A DNA stretch of 64,000 nt from DATKPE01 sp035524335 (GTDB lineage Bacteria > Bacteroidota > Ignavibacteria > UBA10030 > SZUA-254): contig DATKPE010000008.1 of the NCBI GenBank assembly GCA_035524335.1, positions 1-64,000 of the forward strand, written 5' to 3'. The notes under the pieces are model-generated. The model had not been told where the DNA came from, ran no database searches, and saw only the letters and a list, made by a program, of their open reading frames with translations. Numbering within the stretch: the first letter of the stretch is position 1; every line of letters begins with the position of its first letter. Below are positions 1 to 9,332 of the stretch, piece by piece. A program made the translations under genes and the position numbers.

Positions 1-678
1 GCCGGGTATCGCGGGGGGGCATCCGATATCGGTGAGCGTTATCTCCCCGGCATATGCGGGGCCTTTTCCCGTCACGAGGCCGATCTTTACCGCCGCCATC
101 GTCACGGTCAGGTCGGCATGGACCGCGGTGCCGCACGGAAACCCGTTGTCCGCATCCAGGCCGGAGGGAACGTCGGCGGAAACGGTAAATTCGGAGCGGG
201 AGTTCATCCAGTCGACGGCGAGTTTTGCGACGCCGGAAACATCATCATGACAGCCGGTTCCGATGAGGGCATCGATCAGGACATCGGAGGCGGGTATTGA
301 CCGGAGATCTCCTCTCCCCCGGACCGGGCGGAGGATGATCGGGGTTCCCGTTCCGGCGGAGGACATGCGTTTCAGGATTTCGAACTGCATCCGGGCGAGC
401 GGGGAGAAGGATGCGGGAGATCCGGTGGTAAGGACCAGAATTTTACCGGCGCCGCGAAGGGCGAGATGCCGTGCCGCCGCCAGCCCGTCGCCTCCGTTGT
501 TTCCCTTTCCGCAGACGATCGTGTACGATTTCCCGGCGACCGGGCCCCGCCGCCGCTCGATTGCGTCGACAATGCCGCGCGCGGCGTTTTCCATGAGCAC
601 GTCGGCGGGTATCTTCAGTTTCTCACCGGCGAACCGGTCGAGCGCCCTGGACTCCGCCGATGTACAGAGAAATTCCAC
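1..678 (-). CDS. nnr: NAD(P)H-hydrate epimerase / dehydratase, N-terminal part (runs off the left edge)
   Basis: This enzyme repairs damaged NAD(P)H: the YjeF N-terminal domain epimerises R-NAD(P)HX, and a C-terminal kinase-like domain, beyond the window, usually dehydrates it. The visible 226 codons carry the family hallmarks: an N-terminal ALDRFAGEKL...LMENAARG segment, the loop VCGKGNNGGDG and the motif DVPSGLDADNG. I chose a GTG start at 678, because the only in-frame codons upstream lead straight to a TGA that is also the nuoN stop, and the next ATG would remove the conserved N-terminus. It lies 3 bp after nuoN, so it is probably co-transcribed with the complex I genes, a sensible place for a NADH repair enzyme. 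Whether the dehydratase domain is present cannot be seen. Confidence 0.9.
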   Translation of the reverse strand, partial: MEFLCTSAESRALDRFAGEKLKIPADVLMENAARGIVDAIERRRGPVAGKSYTIVCGKGNNGGDGLAAARHLALRGAGKILVLTTGSPASFSPLARMQFEILKRMSSAGTGTPIILRPVRGRGDLRSIPASDVLIDALIGTGCHDDVSGVAKLAVDWMNSRSEFTVSADVPSGLDADNGFPCGTAVHADLTVTMAAVKIGLVTGKGPAYAGEITLTDIGCPPAIPG

Positions 679-681
679 TGG

Positions 682-2100
682 TCAGTAGAGAGTGGTGAGG
701 ATCGAAAGAACCCCCGACGGAAGCAGGCCGATTTCGATGACGAGAAGAGCCGCAACCGTGAGAACGGCGAGCCGCGTACGGCCGAATACCTGAAGCGGTT
801 CCCCCTCCTGCTTGCGGAAATACATCGACATGATGACCCGGAGATAATAATAGACCGACACGACACTCATGAGAACGCCGAGAATCGCCAGCCAGGTCAG
901 ATTCGATTGCACCGCCGCGAGGAACACATAATACTTTCCGAAAAACCCGGCGAACGGGGGTATGCCCGCAAGGGAAAGCATGAAGACCGACATCAGAGCC
1001 GCGTAGTAGGGACGGGACGTGCCGAGACCGGCGTAGTCGTCAAACGTCACCTTCTCCCCCTCTCCGGACTCGAATACCGACAATATGCCGAACGCGCCGA
1101 GGTTCATGAAGGTGTACGAGATCAGATAGAACATGACGCCGCTCCTGCCGGTCTGATTCGCCGCGGCGATGCCGGCAAGCATGTATCCGGCATGCGCGAT
1201 GCTCGAATAAGCCAGCATCCGCTTGATGCTCGTCTGCGCAATGGCGATGAGATTGCCGAGAATCATCGACGCCGCGGAGAGGAGAACCAGAATCAGCCGT
1301 ATCTTTTCGGCTGAGGCAAAATCGTTCCGGGTGAAGAAGAGGAGAATGGCGGAAAACGCCGCCGCTTTCGCGCCGGTGGCCATGAAACCGCTCGCCGGCG
1401 TCGGCGCGCCTTCGTAGACATCCGGCACCCACATGTGGAACGGGACGGCGCCGACTTTGAATGCGAGTCCGATCAGCAGAAGTCCGCTCCCGATCCAGAA
1501 CAAAGGAGAGGTGACGAGCGACTGATATTTGGAGGCCAGGCCGGCCAGACTCGTGGTCCCGGAGGCCCCGTACAGAAGCGCGATGCCGTAGAGCAGAAAG
1601 CCCGTTGCAAACGCTCCCAGAAGGAAGTATTTCAGCGACGATTCATTCGATACCCGGCGGGTCCGGGTGAACCCTGCAAGAATATAGAGACAGACCGACA
1701 TCAGTTCGAGTCCGAGGAATATCATGATCAGATCGGCGGCGGTCGCCATCAGCATCATGCCGATCGCCGCGAACATGATCAGAAGATAGAATTCCCCGAA
1801 CCCCGCACCGGCTCCGCGGAGATAGCTCCGCGAGAGGATGATGGAAAAAAGCGCCGCGACGGAAAACAGGGTGCAGAACAGATAGCCGACCCCCCCGATG
1901 GTAACCATGCCGTTGCACACCGTCCCGGTCAGATCGAGGGAAAGAAGGGAAAATACGGCGGAGACGGACGTCCCCACGATGCTCAGAACATAACTGCCGC
2001 GTTCACCGTTCCGGCTTAGCGCCTCGATGCAGAGGACGACCAATGCGAACATCGTCAGGAAGGTGATCGGTGAGAGGGCCAGAAATTCCGTTATCGTCAT
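682..2100 (-). CDS. nuoN: NADH-quinone oxidoreductase subunit N
   Basis: This is a 472-residue antiporter-like subunit of complex I, one of the three Mrp-type proton-pumping subunits of the membrane arm. The protein is almost wholly hydrophobic, with the family's usual length and about 14 membrane segments. It contains the proton-antiporter (Proton_antipo_M) core, including the VGAVPFHMWVPDVYEGAPTP segment and the lysine-bearing QTSIKRMLAYSSIAHAGYM helix. It ends the nuoJ-K-L-M-N order. The 108 bp separating it from the upstream antiporter gene is longer than the other gaps in this operon. The downstream nnr gene starts 3 bp after its stop. Assignment to NuoN rather than NuoM or NuoL rests on length, sequence and position. 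Confidence 0.96.
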   Translation of the reverse strand: MTITEFLALSPITFLTMFALVVLCIEALSRNGERGSYVLSIVGTSVSAVFSLLSLDLTGTVCNGMVTIGGVGYLFCTLFSVAALFSIILSRSYLRGAGAGFGEFYLLIMFAAIGMMLMATAADLIMIFLGLELMSVCLYILAGFTRTRRVSNESSLKYFLLGAFATGFLLYGIALLYGASGTTSLAGLASKYQSLVTSPLFWIGSGLLLIGLAFKVGAVPFHMWVPDVYEGAPTPASGFMATGAKAAAFSAILLFFTRNDFASAEKIRLILVLLSAASMILGNLIAIAQTSIKRMLAYSSIAHAGYMLAGIAAANQTGRSGVMFYLISYTFMNLGAFGILSVFESGEGEKVTFDDYAGLGTSRPYYAALMSVFMLSLAGIPPFAGFFGKYYVFLAAVQSNLTWLAILGVLMSVVSVYYYLRVIMSMYFRKQEGEPLQVFGRTRLAVLTVAALLVIEIGLLPSGVLSILTTLY

Positions 2101-2209
2101 GGTAGTTGCCCGAGCGCTCGGTCAGATATTCAGTAGATGTGCGTAAAAATAGCAATTTTTCAGACAATAAACAAGATTTTCCGATCCGCGGACCCTTCCG
2201 GCAATTGCC

Positions 2210-3595
2210 TCACAGCCAGATCCACCAGATAACAACATACAACGGAAGAAGGATCGGCAGGGCGTATCCAAAAATGTATTTGAAAAAAGCCGGCGGCCGG
2301 CATCCGGCATGTTCGGCGAGCGATTTCACTACGAAATTGGGTCCGTTCCCGATGTACGTGAATGCCCCGAAGATGACGGACCCGAGCGTTATGGCACGCA
2401 GATAGATCGGTTGATCCGTCATCAGCTTGAGAATCCCTCCGGCGCTTCCACCCTCCCCCCCGGCTGTACCATGAACGAACGGCTTCCAGATGGTCGAATC
2501 TGAGACCGCGGACTGAATGCCGGAAGCTGTCTGCTGATGGATCTGGCTGAGGTGTGCTCCGAACTGCAGGTCGGCCACCCTGGCCTTCAGGAATGTCAGA
2601 AACGACAGGTAGGTCGGGGAATTATCGAGAACCGATGAGCACCAGCCGGACGCCCAGTAAAGCTCCCCGGGAGTCGTGAAGGGAAGCAATCCTGAATTGT
2701 GTTCCAGCAATGTCAGGACCGGTCCCATTGTGATAAATATTCCTGCAAACAAAATCGCCAACTCTTTGAATGGAAGGAAATTAAAGCCATTCATCTGACG
2801 CGGTTTCTTGTCGATCAAAAAATACGAGCATGCCGCACTTACCAGCATGATCCCTTCCCGAAGAAAGGGTGGATTGACGACAAACAGAGATGCGACGATT
2901 GCCCCGAGCGGTACCAGATGACTGAGTCCGCGGATTTCATATCCCCCCGTATCGGTTGGGGTGACAGTGACGGTTTTTTCGGAATGAGCCCGATCGATGA
3001 GGAAAAACAGCATGAGAAGTAATCCAACCGAAACGACCCAGGGAAGGAAACAATTCCGTATCAGCCATGCGACAGAGACTCCTTCCAGATACCCGAGAAA
3101 CAGGGGCGGATCGCCGAGCGGGGTGAGCAGACCTCCGATATTGCCGACAATAAAAATGAAGAAGACGATGTGATATCCGCGGAGGGAACCTTTATTCACC
3201 CTCAGGAAGGGTCTGAACAGGAGCATCGATGCTCCCATGGTGCCTGCAAAATTTGCCAGAACCGCTCCGAGTGCGAGCAGAATCGTATTTCGCCGGGGGG
3301 ACGATGTGCCCCTGATGTCGATGTGGATGCCGCCCGTGACGACATACAGCGCCCCGAGAAAAAGGATAAAACTGCCGTATTCCGTAAACGTCCGGCGTAT
3401 CATTCCCGGTTCGCCGAGAACCAGCCATTGGGAGAGGATGCCCGCCCCCGCAAGAACTGACACCAGCAGTGTCGATCGTTTCCGCCACCAGTCCTCGTTG
3501 AGGACCGGAAGGAGTGCGATGGCAAGGAGAAGGAGTGCGAACGGAAGAAGAATGAGGAGCAGTCGTTCCGGACCGACGGGGAGTGCCGAATTCAT
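2210..3595 (-). CDS. Na+/H+ antiporter-like membrane transporter (CitMHS_2 / UIT family) inside the nuo operon
   Basis: This polytopic inner-membrane protein of about 461 residues resembles the ion-transporter superfamily proteins annotated as sodium:proton antiporter or putative citrate transporter. Visible marks are many hydrophobic segments, the motif NIGGLLTPLGDPPLFLGYL and a C-terminal YIGNGPNFVVKSLAE, both typical of arsenite/Na+ antiporter-like folds. An ATG at 3,622 sits only 9 bp after the nuoM stop. I prefer the internal ATG at 3,595, which follows GGGAG at good spacing and begins directly with the membrane domain. It lies between nuoM and nuoN, so it probably works with complex I, converting the proton gradient into a sodium gradient or regulating pH. 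The substrate cannot be read from sequence; a dicarboxylate carrier is the alternative. Confidence 0.82.
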   Translation of the reverse strand: MNSALPVGPERLLLILLPFALLLLAIALLPVLNEDWWRKRSTLLVSVLAGAGILSQWLVLGEPGMIRRTFTEYGSFILFLGALYVVTGGIHIDIRGTSSPRRNTILLALGAVLANFAGTMGASMLLFRPFLRVNKGSLRGYHIVFFIFIVGNIGGLLTPLGDPPLFLGYLEGVSVAWLIRNCFLPWVVSVGLLLMLFFLIDRAHSEKTVTVTPTDTGGYEIRGLSHLVPLGAIVASLFVVNPPFLREGIMLVSAACSYFLIDKKPRQMNGFNFLPFKELAILFAGIFITMGPVLTLLEHNSGLLPFTTPGELYWASGWCSSVLDNSPTYLSFLTFLKARVADLQFGAHLSQIHQQTASGIQSAVSDSTIWKPFVHGTAGGEGGSAGGILKLMTDQPIYLRAITLGSVIFGAFTYIGNGPNFVVKSLAEHAGCRPPAFFKYIFGYALPILLPLYVVIWWIWL

Positions 3596-3631
3596 AGATT
3601 GTCCGCTCCCACCTGAAGGCATGATCCCGTG

Positions 3632-5182
3632 TCAGGGAGAAGGTGTGCCGGCGGAACCGTTCTGAGCGACGATATTCCCTCCGGAATGCGTCTGAATGGT
3701 GCCGACGACGGATTTAGCGGTCTGGGCCGAGACGGACAAAAATGTGCCGGGGTAGATCCCGATCCAGACGATGAACAGCAGAACCGGCAGAAGCAGTGCC
3801 CGTTCTCTGAAATTCAGATCGGCCAGACCCTGATTGGCCGGATTGGTCACCTTGCCAAAAATCACCCGCTGATACATCCAGAGCAGATAGACGGCGGCGA
3901 TGATCACCCCGAGTGCGGCAAGCACCACATCGGTATGCGAAAGAAGCGGGGAATGGAAAGCGCCGAGCAGGATCAGGAATTCGCCCACGAATCCGTTGAG
4001 GCCCGGCAGGCCGGCGGATGACAGGGAGACGATCATCAGCACGATCGCAAAGAGAGGCATCACCTTCGCGATTCCGCCGAAATCGGAGATCTGACGCGTA
4101 TGCCTCCGGTCATAGAGCATGCCGACGAGGAGAAAGAGTCCGCCTGTCGACAGGCCGTGGTTGATCATCTGCAGGATCGCCCCCTGCGTCCCCTCTTCCG
4201 TGAACGCGAAAATGCCGAGGACCACGAATCCGAGATGACTGACGGACGAATAGGCGACGAGTTTTTTGATATCCGTCTGGACCATCGATACCAGTCCGCC
4301 GTAAATGATCCCGATGACGGCGAGCGCGGAAATGTACGGCATGCACGCAATGGCGGATTGCGGGAAGAGAGGCAGGCAATACCGGAGGAGGCCGTACGTC
4401 CCCATTTTCAGGAGCACGCCTGCGAGAAGGACGCTCCCGGCGGTCGGCGCTTCGACGTGTGCGTCGGGCAGCCAGGTATGGAACGGGAACAGAGGCACCT
4501 TGATGGCGAAACTGAGCGTGAAGGCGAGGAACATCCAGATCTGAAGCGCCTGTGGAACCGCAGGCCCGATTTTATACAGTTCGAGGAGATCGGTGGTGAA
4601 TTTCCCGTCGGGAAGCGTCGCGGCGTAATAGGCCAGCGACAGGATCGCCACCAGCATCAGGAGACTGCCGACCATGGTGTAGAGAAAGAACTTGACCGCC
4701 GCGTAGACCCGGTTGCGGCCGCCCCAGATCCCGATGATGAAGTACATCGGAATCAGCATCGCCTCCCAGAAAACGTAAAAGAGAAAGAGATCGAGAGCGG
4801 TAAACACCCCGAGCATCCCTGTTTCCAGCAGGAGGAGCATGATGGTATACTGCCGGACCCTCTCGGTGATTGACGTCCAGGAACAGAGCATGGCGATCGG
4901 TGTCAGAAGGGTCGTCAGGAGAACCAGGAGGAGCGCCATGCCGTCGATGCCGACATGGTACGAGATATTGAACGCCGGTATCCACGAATGCTGTTCCTGA
5001 AACTGCATCATCGGTTCCCCGTTCCGGAAGCCGGACCAGAGGAAGAGCGATGCGACGAACGTCGCCACAGCCACCGCCATGCCGAACCACCGCGCCGCTT
5101 CTGGTTTCTCCCGGGGGATCAGGAGAAGAACGATTCCGCCCGCGAGCGGGAGCATGATGGTCAGGGAAAGCAGATGAGTCAT
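3632..5182 (-). CDS. nuoM: NADH-quinone oxidoreductase subunit M
   Basis: This 516-residue Mrp-like proton-pumping subunit of complex I has the expected length and about 14 membrane helices. Family marks include the glutamate-bearing helix FYVFWEAMLIPMYFIIGIWG, the segment LPDAHVEAPTAGSVLLAG, the helix QTDIKKLVAYSSVSHLGFV and the late LPGLNGFVGEFLIL. The gene starts 13 bp after nuoL and is followed by the antiporter gene rather than directly by nuoN. Nothing in the coding sequence looks damaged. Together with NuoL and NuoN it would provide three of the proton channels of the membrane arm. Confidence 0.97.
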   Translation of the reverse strand: MTHLLSLTIMLPLAGGIVLLLIPREKPEAARWFGMAVAVATFVASLFLWSGFRNGEPMMQFQEQHSWIPAFNISYHVGIDGMALLLVLLTTLLTPIAMLCSWTSITERVRQYTIMLLLLETGMLGVFTALDLFLFYVFWEAMLIPMYFIIGIWGGRNRVYAAVKFFLYTMVGSLLMLVAILSLAYYAATLPDGKFTTDLLELYKIGPAVPQALQIWMFLAFTLSFAIKVPLFPFHTWLPDAHVEAPTAGSVLLAGVLLKMGTYGLLRYCLPLFPQSAIACMPYISALAVIGIIYGGLVSMVQTDIKKLVAYSSVSHLGFVVLGIFAFTEEGTQGAILQMINHGLSTGGLFLLVGMLYDRRHTRQISDFGGIAKVMPLFAIVLMIVSLSSAGLPGLNGFVGEFLILLGAFHSPLLSHTDVVLAALGVIIAAVYLLWMYQRVIFGKVTNPANQGLADLNFRERALLLPVLLFIVWIGIYPGTFLSVSAQTAKSVVGTIQTHSGGNIVAQNGSAGTPSP

Positions 5183-5195
5183 AACAGAGCGTCGT

Positions 5196-7139
5196 TTACT
5201 TGAGAATCAGTATGCCGAGGATGATCAGGATCCCGAGAACGAACGTCACGGCATAGACCTGAACGACCCCGGCCTGGAGCTTCCTGATCTGCTGACTGCC
5301 GAGATCGATGAGTTTTGCTGTCCCGTTGACGATGCCGTCGATGACATTCACATCAAATCCGCGCCAGAGCAGTTTTTCGGAACCGCGGACGACCGGTGTT
5401 ACCACGGCCGCGTCATACACTTCGTCAACATAATATTTCCTCCAGAGGAGCCGGTACCACGCCGATGCAGGGACCCTGCCTATCCGTTCGGGCTTAGAGA
5501 AAACTCCCCGGGCAACGAATATCCCGGCGACGCCCGCGACCACCGAGAGAATCATCAGAAAATATTCCATCGTCACGCTTGTCTCGTGGATGCGGGTGAG
5601 GTGTTCCGTCGCCTTTGCAAAGACCGGTTCGAGCCACCGTTCCAGCGCATTCGATCCGCCCAGCGCCTGCGGCACGCCGGTAAATCCGCCGATGACCGAC
5701 AGGACGCCCAGGATAACGAGGGGAAGTGTCATCAGAACGGGCGATTCGTGCGGATGCTTGTCGTGTCCCCACCTGGGAGTTCCCTCAAACGTCAGAATCA
5801 CCAGCCGGAACATGTAAAATGCGGTCATCCCGGCGGTCACCCATCCGACGAGCCAGAGGAGGATGGAACCTTCGGCGAATGTCCGGAACAGGATCTCGTC
5901 CTTGCTGAAAAACCCGGCGAGGGGCGGAATGCCGGAGATGGCGAGGGCGGCGACGAAAAATGTCTTGTAGGTGGTCGGCATCGTTGTCTTCAGCCCGCCC
6001 ATGGCGGTAATGTCCTGCTCGTCGTGCATGGCGTGAATAACCGATCCGGCGCCGAGAAACAGGAGCGCCTTGAAAAAGGCGTGTGTCATGACGTGGAAGA
6101 TGCCCGCCGTGAACGCGCCGACTCCCAGACCCATGAACATGTAGCCGAGCTGACTGACCGTCGAATACGCAAGGACCTTCTTGATGTCATTCTGCACAAG
6201 ACCCATCGTGGCGGCAAAGAACGCGGTCGCCGTTCCGATGATCGCGACGATCGACATCGTCGCCGGGGAGAGTGCATAGAGGAGCGCACAGCGTGCGACC
6301 ATGTAGACTCCCGCCGTAACCATCGTTGCAGCATGGATCAGTGCGCTGACCGGGGTCGGACCGGCCATCGCGTCCGGAAGCCAGATGTACAGCGGAATCT
6401 GCGCCGATTTGCCGGTCGCGCCGAGGAACAGAAGAAGCGTGATCCAGAACATCGTCTTATCACCCTGAACCGTGACCGCCGAGGCCTTCAGAAACACTTC
6501 GTCGAAGCGGACGGACGAAAACTGCTGGAAGATCATGAAGATGGCGATCAGAAAACCGAAATCGCCGATCCGGTTGACGATGAACGCCTTTTTGGCGGCG
6601 TCGGCCGTCGTCGCGGTGCCCGGGGCATATCCCCCCGTATCGAATTTCCGGTCATGCCAGAAACCGATCAGAAGGTACGAACAGAGCCCCACCCCCTCCC
6701 AGCCGAGGAACATGAGGACAAAATTGTTCGCCATGACGAGGTTCAGCATCATCACGATGAAGAGATTCAGGTAGGCGAAGAACCGCCAGAAGGCCGGATC
6801 GCCGTGCATGTAGCCGATCGAGTAGAGATGGATGAGGAATCCGACCCCGGTCACGATCAGCGTCATCAGGATCGAAAGCTGGTCGATCTGATAGGCCCAG
6901 TCGACGGTCAGCGATCCTGCCGCGATCCAGGAAAAGAGGGAGACGACATGGGATCGGCTCTCGGGGGGGCTGGCAAGCATTTCGGCGAAGATCGCCGCCG
7001 CGAGTGCGAATGCGATTCCTATCACGCCGGCGCCGATCGCGCCGCTGATCTTTTCGGATGCGAATTTTTTGCCGAACAGGCCGTTCAGGAGAAAACCGGC
7101 CAGCGGGAGAGCAACGATATAGGGGGCAAAGAGATACAT
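5196..7139 (-). CDS. nuoL: NADH-quinone oxidoreductase subunit L
   Basis: This 647-residue protein is the distal proton-pumping subunit of complex I. It has the N-terminal Proton_antipo_N segment (WIAAGSLTVDWAYQIDQLS), the antiporter core (LPDAMAGPTPVSALIHAATM, VQNDIKKVLAYSTVSQLGYM), and a C-terminal extension with the lateral amphipathic helix region and a final hydrophobic anchor ending LGILIILGILILK. The length is normal for NuoL. It lies 25 bp downstream of nuoK and 13 bp upstream of nuoM. No frameshift or missing helix is apparent. Confidence 0.97.
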   Translation of the reverse strand: MYLFAPYIVALPLAGFLLNGLFGKKFASEKISGAIGAGVIGIAFALAAAIFAEMLASPPESRSHVVSLFSWIAAGSLTVDWAYQIDQLSILMTLIVTGVGFLIHLYSIGYMHGDPAFWRFFAYLNLFIVMMLNLVMANNFVLMFLGWEGVGLCSYLLIGFWHDRKFDTGGYAPGTATTADAAKKAFIVNRIGDFGFLIAIFMIFQQFSSVRFDEVFLKASAVTVQGDKTMFWITLLLFLGATGKSAQIPLYIWLPDAMAGPTPVSALIHAATMVTAGVYMVARCALLYALSPATMSIVAIIGTATAFFAATMGLVQNDIKKVLAYSTVSQLGYMFMGLGVGAFTAGIFHVMTHAFFKALLFLGAGSVIHAMHDEQDITAMGGLKTTMPTTYKTFFVAALAISGIPPLAGFFSKDEILFRTFAEGSILLWLVGWVTAGMTAFYMFRLVILTFEGTPRWGHDKHPHESPVLMTLPLVILGVLSVIGGFTGVPQALGGSNALERWLEPVFAKATEHLTRIHETSVTMEYFLMILSVVAGVAGIFVARGVFSKPERIGRVPASAWYRLLWRKYYVDEVYDAAVVTPVVRGSEKLLWRGFDVNVIDGIVNGTAKLIDLGSQQIRKLQAGVVQVYAVTFVLGILIILGILILK

Positions 7140-7164
7140 GGCTGGGTTCAGTGTCGTCCGCCGG

Positions 7165-7473
7165 TCACCATTTCAGTATGTTGATATCCTGAATATCGAC
7201 CGTCTGTTTGTTCCGGAAGATCGCGATGATGATGGCCAGGCCGACCGCAGCCTCGGCGGCGGCGACCGCCATCACAAAAAAGACGAGCACCTGCCCGGCG
7301 GGATTGCCGAAAAAAGAGGAGAACGCGATGAGAGTGAGGTTCACGGAATTCAGCATCAGTTCTATGCACATGAACACGATGATCGCATTCCGCCGCGTCA
7401 GGACGCCGGCAACGCCGATGGAGAACAGTGCGGCGCTCAGGATCAGGTAGTAAGAAAGCGGAATCTGGTCCAT
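7165..7473 (-). CDS. nuoK: NADH-quinone oxidoreductase subunit K
   Basis: This small 102-residue subunit with three membrane helices carries two buried glutamates of the complex I coupling channel. The protein begins with the typical segment IPLSYYLILSAALFSIGVAG. It continues with the conserved helix IIVFMCIELMLNSVNLTLIA, holding the first key glutamate, and AVAAAEAAVGLAIIIAIFRN, holding the second. Its size and helix pattern match the family exactly. It starts 5 bp after the nuoJ stop, consistent with translational coupling, and precedes nuoL. Confidence 0.97.
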   Translation of the reverse strand: MDQIPLSYYLILSAALFSIGVAGVLTRRNAIIVFMCIELMLNSVNLTLIAFSSFFGNPAGQVLVFFVMAVAAAEAAVGLAIIIAIFRNKQTVDIQDINILKW

Positions 7474-7478
7474 AGGAT

Positions 7479-7991
7479 TCAGAGAATTTTCCTTCGTGCA
7501 AGGACGATCACACCGACCATGGCCGCCAGCAGGAGAAGCGAGGTGACCTCAAAGGGGAAAATATAGCCGGTATAGAGAGTTTTGCCGATCGATTCCACCG
7601 TCCCCATCTGCCCCGCGGACGTGCTGATGCCGCTTTCCGCCTCGCCCGTGGGAAGCCGGAGACCGACCAGGATTTCCACGAAAACCGCTGTTCCGAGAAA
7701 CGCGGCAAACAGGCCTCTGCGCTGTTTTCCCTCCCGGCGTGTTTCCTCCGTCCCCATGTTGAGAAGCATGATGACGAAGAGAAAGAGAACCATGATCGCT
7801 CCGGCGTAGACCAGGATTTCGATAATGGCGATGAACTGCGCACGGAGGAGGAGATAGATGACGGCGAGGCAGAAAAAGTTGACGATCAGAAACAGAACCG
7901 ACTTGACCGGATTCCGGCGCGTGACCATCAGAATTGCGGAAACAAGTGCAACGAGTCCGGTGACGATAAAAACGATTGGTTCCAGGTTCAT
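7479..7991 (-). CDS. nuoJ: NADH-quinone oxidoreductase subunit J
   Basis: This 170-residue membrane subunit of complex I has five hydrophobic segments. The conserved LVNFFCLAVIYLLLRAQFIA and the loop-helix IEILVYAGAIMVLFLFVIML (the region containing the pi-bulge helix important for coupling) identify NuoJ. It is the first gene of the local operon: upstream lies only a short intergenic region with a promoter-like sequence, then the unrelated natAB genes. The subunits that normally precede nuoJ (A-D, H, I) are not here, so this locus encodes only the distal membrane arm. Confidence 0.96.
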   Translation of the reverse strand: MNLEPIVFIVTGLVALVSAILMVTRRNPVKSVLFLIVNFFCLAVIYLLLRAQFIAIIEILVYAGAIMVLFLFVIMLLNMGTEETRREGKQRRGLFAAFLGTAVFVEILVGLRLPTGEAESGISTSAGQMGTVESIGKTLYTGYIFPFEVTSLLLLAAMVGVIVLARRKIL

Positions 7992-8022
7992 GGCGGATTG
8001 AAAATCCGGTCAATTATCGCTC

Positions 8023-8050
8023 AAGATAGCAAAATCTCCGGAATGTTCAA
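8023..8050 (-). promoter_or_regulatory. Predicted sigma-70 promoter of the nuoJKLMN operon
   Basis: Read on the minus strand, TTGAAC and TATCTT are separated by 16 bp and lie about 32 bp upstream of the nuoJ ATG, in the only gap of this size near the operon start. The match is fair rather than perfect. Confidence 0.5.
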
Positions 8051-8084
8051 AGAAAAATCGTATCCGGAGCCGTCTCGATTCCAT

Positions 8085-9332
8085 CTACTCCGATCTGATG
8101 AATTGTACCAGTTCCCGCATATTAGGTCTCTTTCCGGTGAAGAGAATCGTCGTGCGGAAGATCTTCCCCGCAACTTTCATCATCGCGACCGCGCTGATCG
8201 CGAGAAGGATGAGCGATCCGGCGATTTCCGCCGGCGTCGGCATCAGAATGGATATCCGCATGATCATCATGGACGGCGTCAGAAGCGGTATGAACGATAA
8301 GATCCTGACCAGCCCGGAGTTGGGCGCCTGCGCGATCGAGAACATGAGGAAGATCGGCACGAAGAGGACAAGCATCAGATAGGTCGTGATCTGCTGGGCG
8401 TCCTGTTCGGTCGACACCGGGGCCCCCATCGCAACAAAAATACCGGCGTACAGGAGATAGCCGAGCACGACATAGAGGAGATTCAGGAGCACCATCGGCG
8501 CGGGCGGCAGCGGGGTTCCCATTTTGGCGCTGAGGAGAACCCCCGCGACCGCCCAGAACGCCATCTGCGTCAGCCCCAGTCCGCTCAACCCGATGATTTT
8601 CCCGAACATCAGATCGTTCGCGGAACAGGACGAGAGGAGAACCTCGACCACCCTGTTCGACTTTTCCTCCAGCATGCTCCTCACCAGGATCTGCCCGGTG
8701 GTGAGCACAAGTACGAACATCATCATCATGAAGATGTAGCCGGTGAAGAACACCTGGTTGAATCCCGATTCCTCCTCGGCTCCCGGCCGGGAGACTTTCA
8801 TGGTCCGGAGGGTAAGCGGCCGGGTGAGCTCACGGATCATCGATGTATCGAGCCCCTTCGCGAGCAGACGGTTCTGCCGGACGTAGTCCCGGACCGTCTC
8901 AAACACCTGCTCGGTGAGCCGGATATCGCCGAGGTTGGAAGATCGGTACTCCACAATCGAATCGTTCAGGTAATCGCCGGCAAAAACGAAACAGCCCGCC
9001 ATCGCCTCCATGGAGATGAGCGTATCGGCGGCGGCCTTCGCACCCGGAATGCCGTCGGACGGAACCGGGATCTCCCGGAGGAGATAGTTCGGCTGGCCGT
9101 TCGGCAGTTTGTACCGGTCCTCGAGCATTTTCCCGAGGGGACCATGCACCTTTCCCGAAGGATCGATGATACCGATGACTTTGGTCTCCGTATCCGGTCG
9201 TGAGGCGAGGGCGGCCGGAATGAGGATCATCCCCGCCATGATCGCCGGCGTCAGGAAGAGGGAGATGAGAAAGGCCTTCGATTTTATTTTTTCGAGATAT
9301 TCCCAGCGGCCGACAGCAAGATATTTATTCAT
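8085..9332 (-). CDS. ABC-2 type transporter permease, NatB-like (Na+ or drug export)
   Basis: This 415-residue permease of the ABC-2 / NatB group has one N-terminal membrane helix, a long extracytoplasmic domain (about residues 50-180) and a C-terminal bundle of five or six helices. The conserved segment LVRSMLEEKSNRVVEVLLSSC, adjoining the second helix, is diagnostic of NatB/YhaP-type permeases. It overlaps the upstream ATPase gene by 8 bp, so the two are translationally coupled. The likely role is export of sodium or a small toxic molecule, but family members vary and the substrate is unknown. Confidence 0.88.
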   Translation of the reverse strand: MNKYLAVGRWEYLEKIKSKAFLISLFLTPAIMAGMILIPAALASRPDTETKVIGIIDPSGKVHGPLGKMLEDRYKLPNGQPNYLLREIPVPSDGIPGAKAAADTLISMEAMAGCFVFAGDYLNDSIVEYRSSNLGDIRLTEQVFETVRDYVRQNRLLAKGLDTSMIRELTRPLTLRTMKVSRPGAEEESGFNQVFFTGYIFMMMMFVLVLTTGQILVRSMLEEKSNRVVEVLLSSCSANDLMFGKIIGLSGLGLTQMAFWAVAGVLLSAKMGTPLPPAPMVLLNLLYVVLGYLLYAGIFVAMGAPVSTEQDAQQITTYLMLVLFVPIFLMFSIAQAPNSGLVRILSFIPLLTPSMMIMRISILMPTPAEIAGSLILLAISAVAMMKVAGKIFRTTILFTGKRPNMRELVQFIRSE

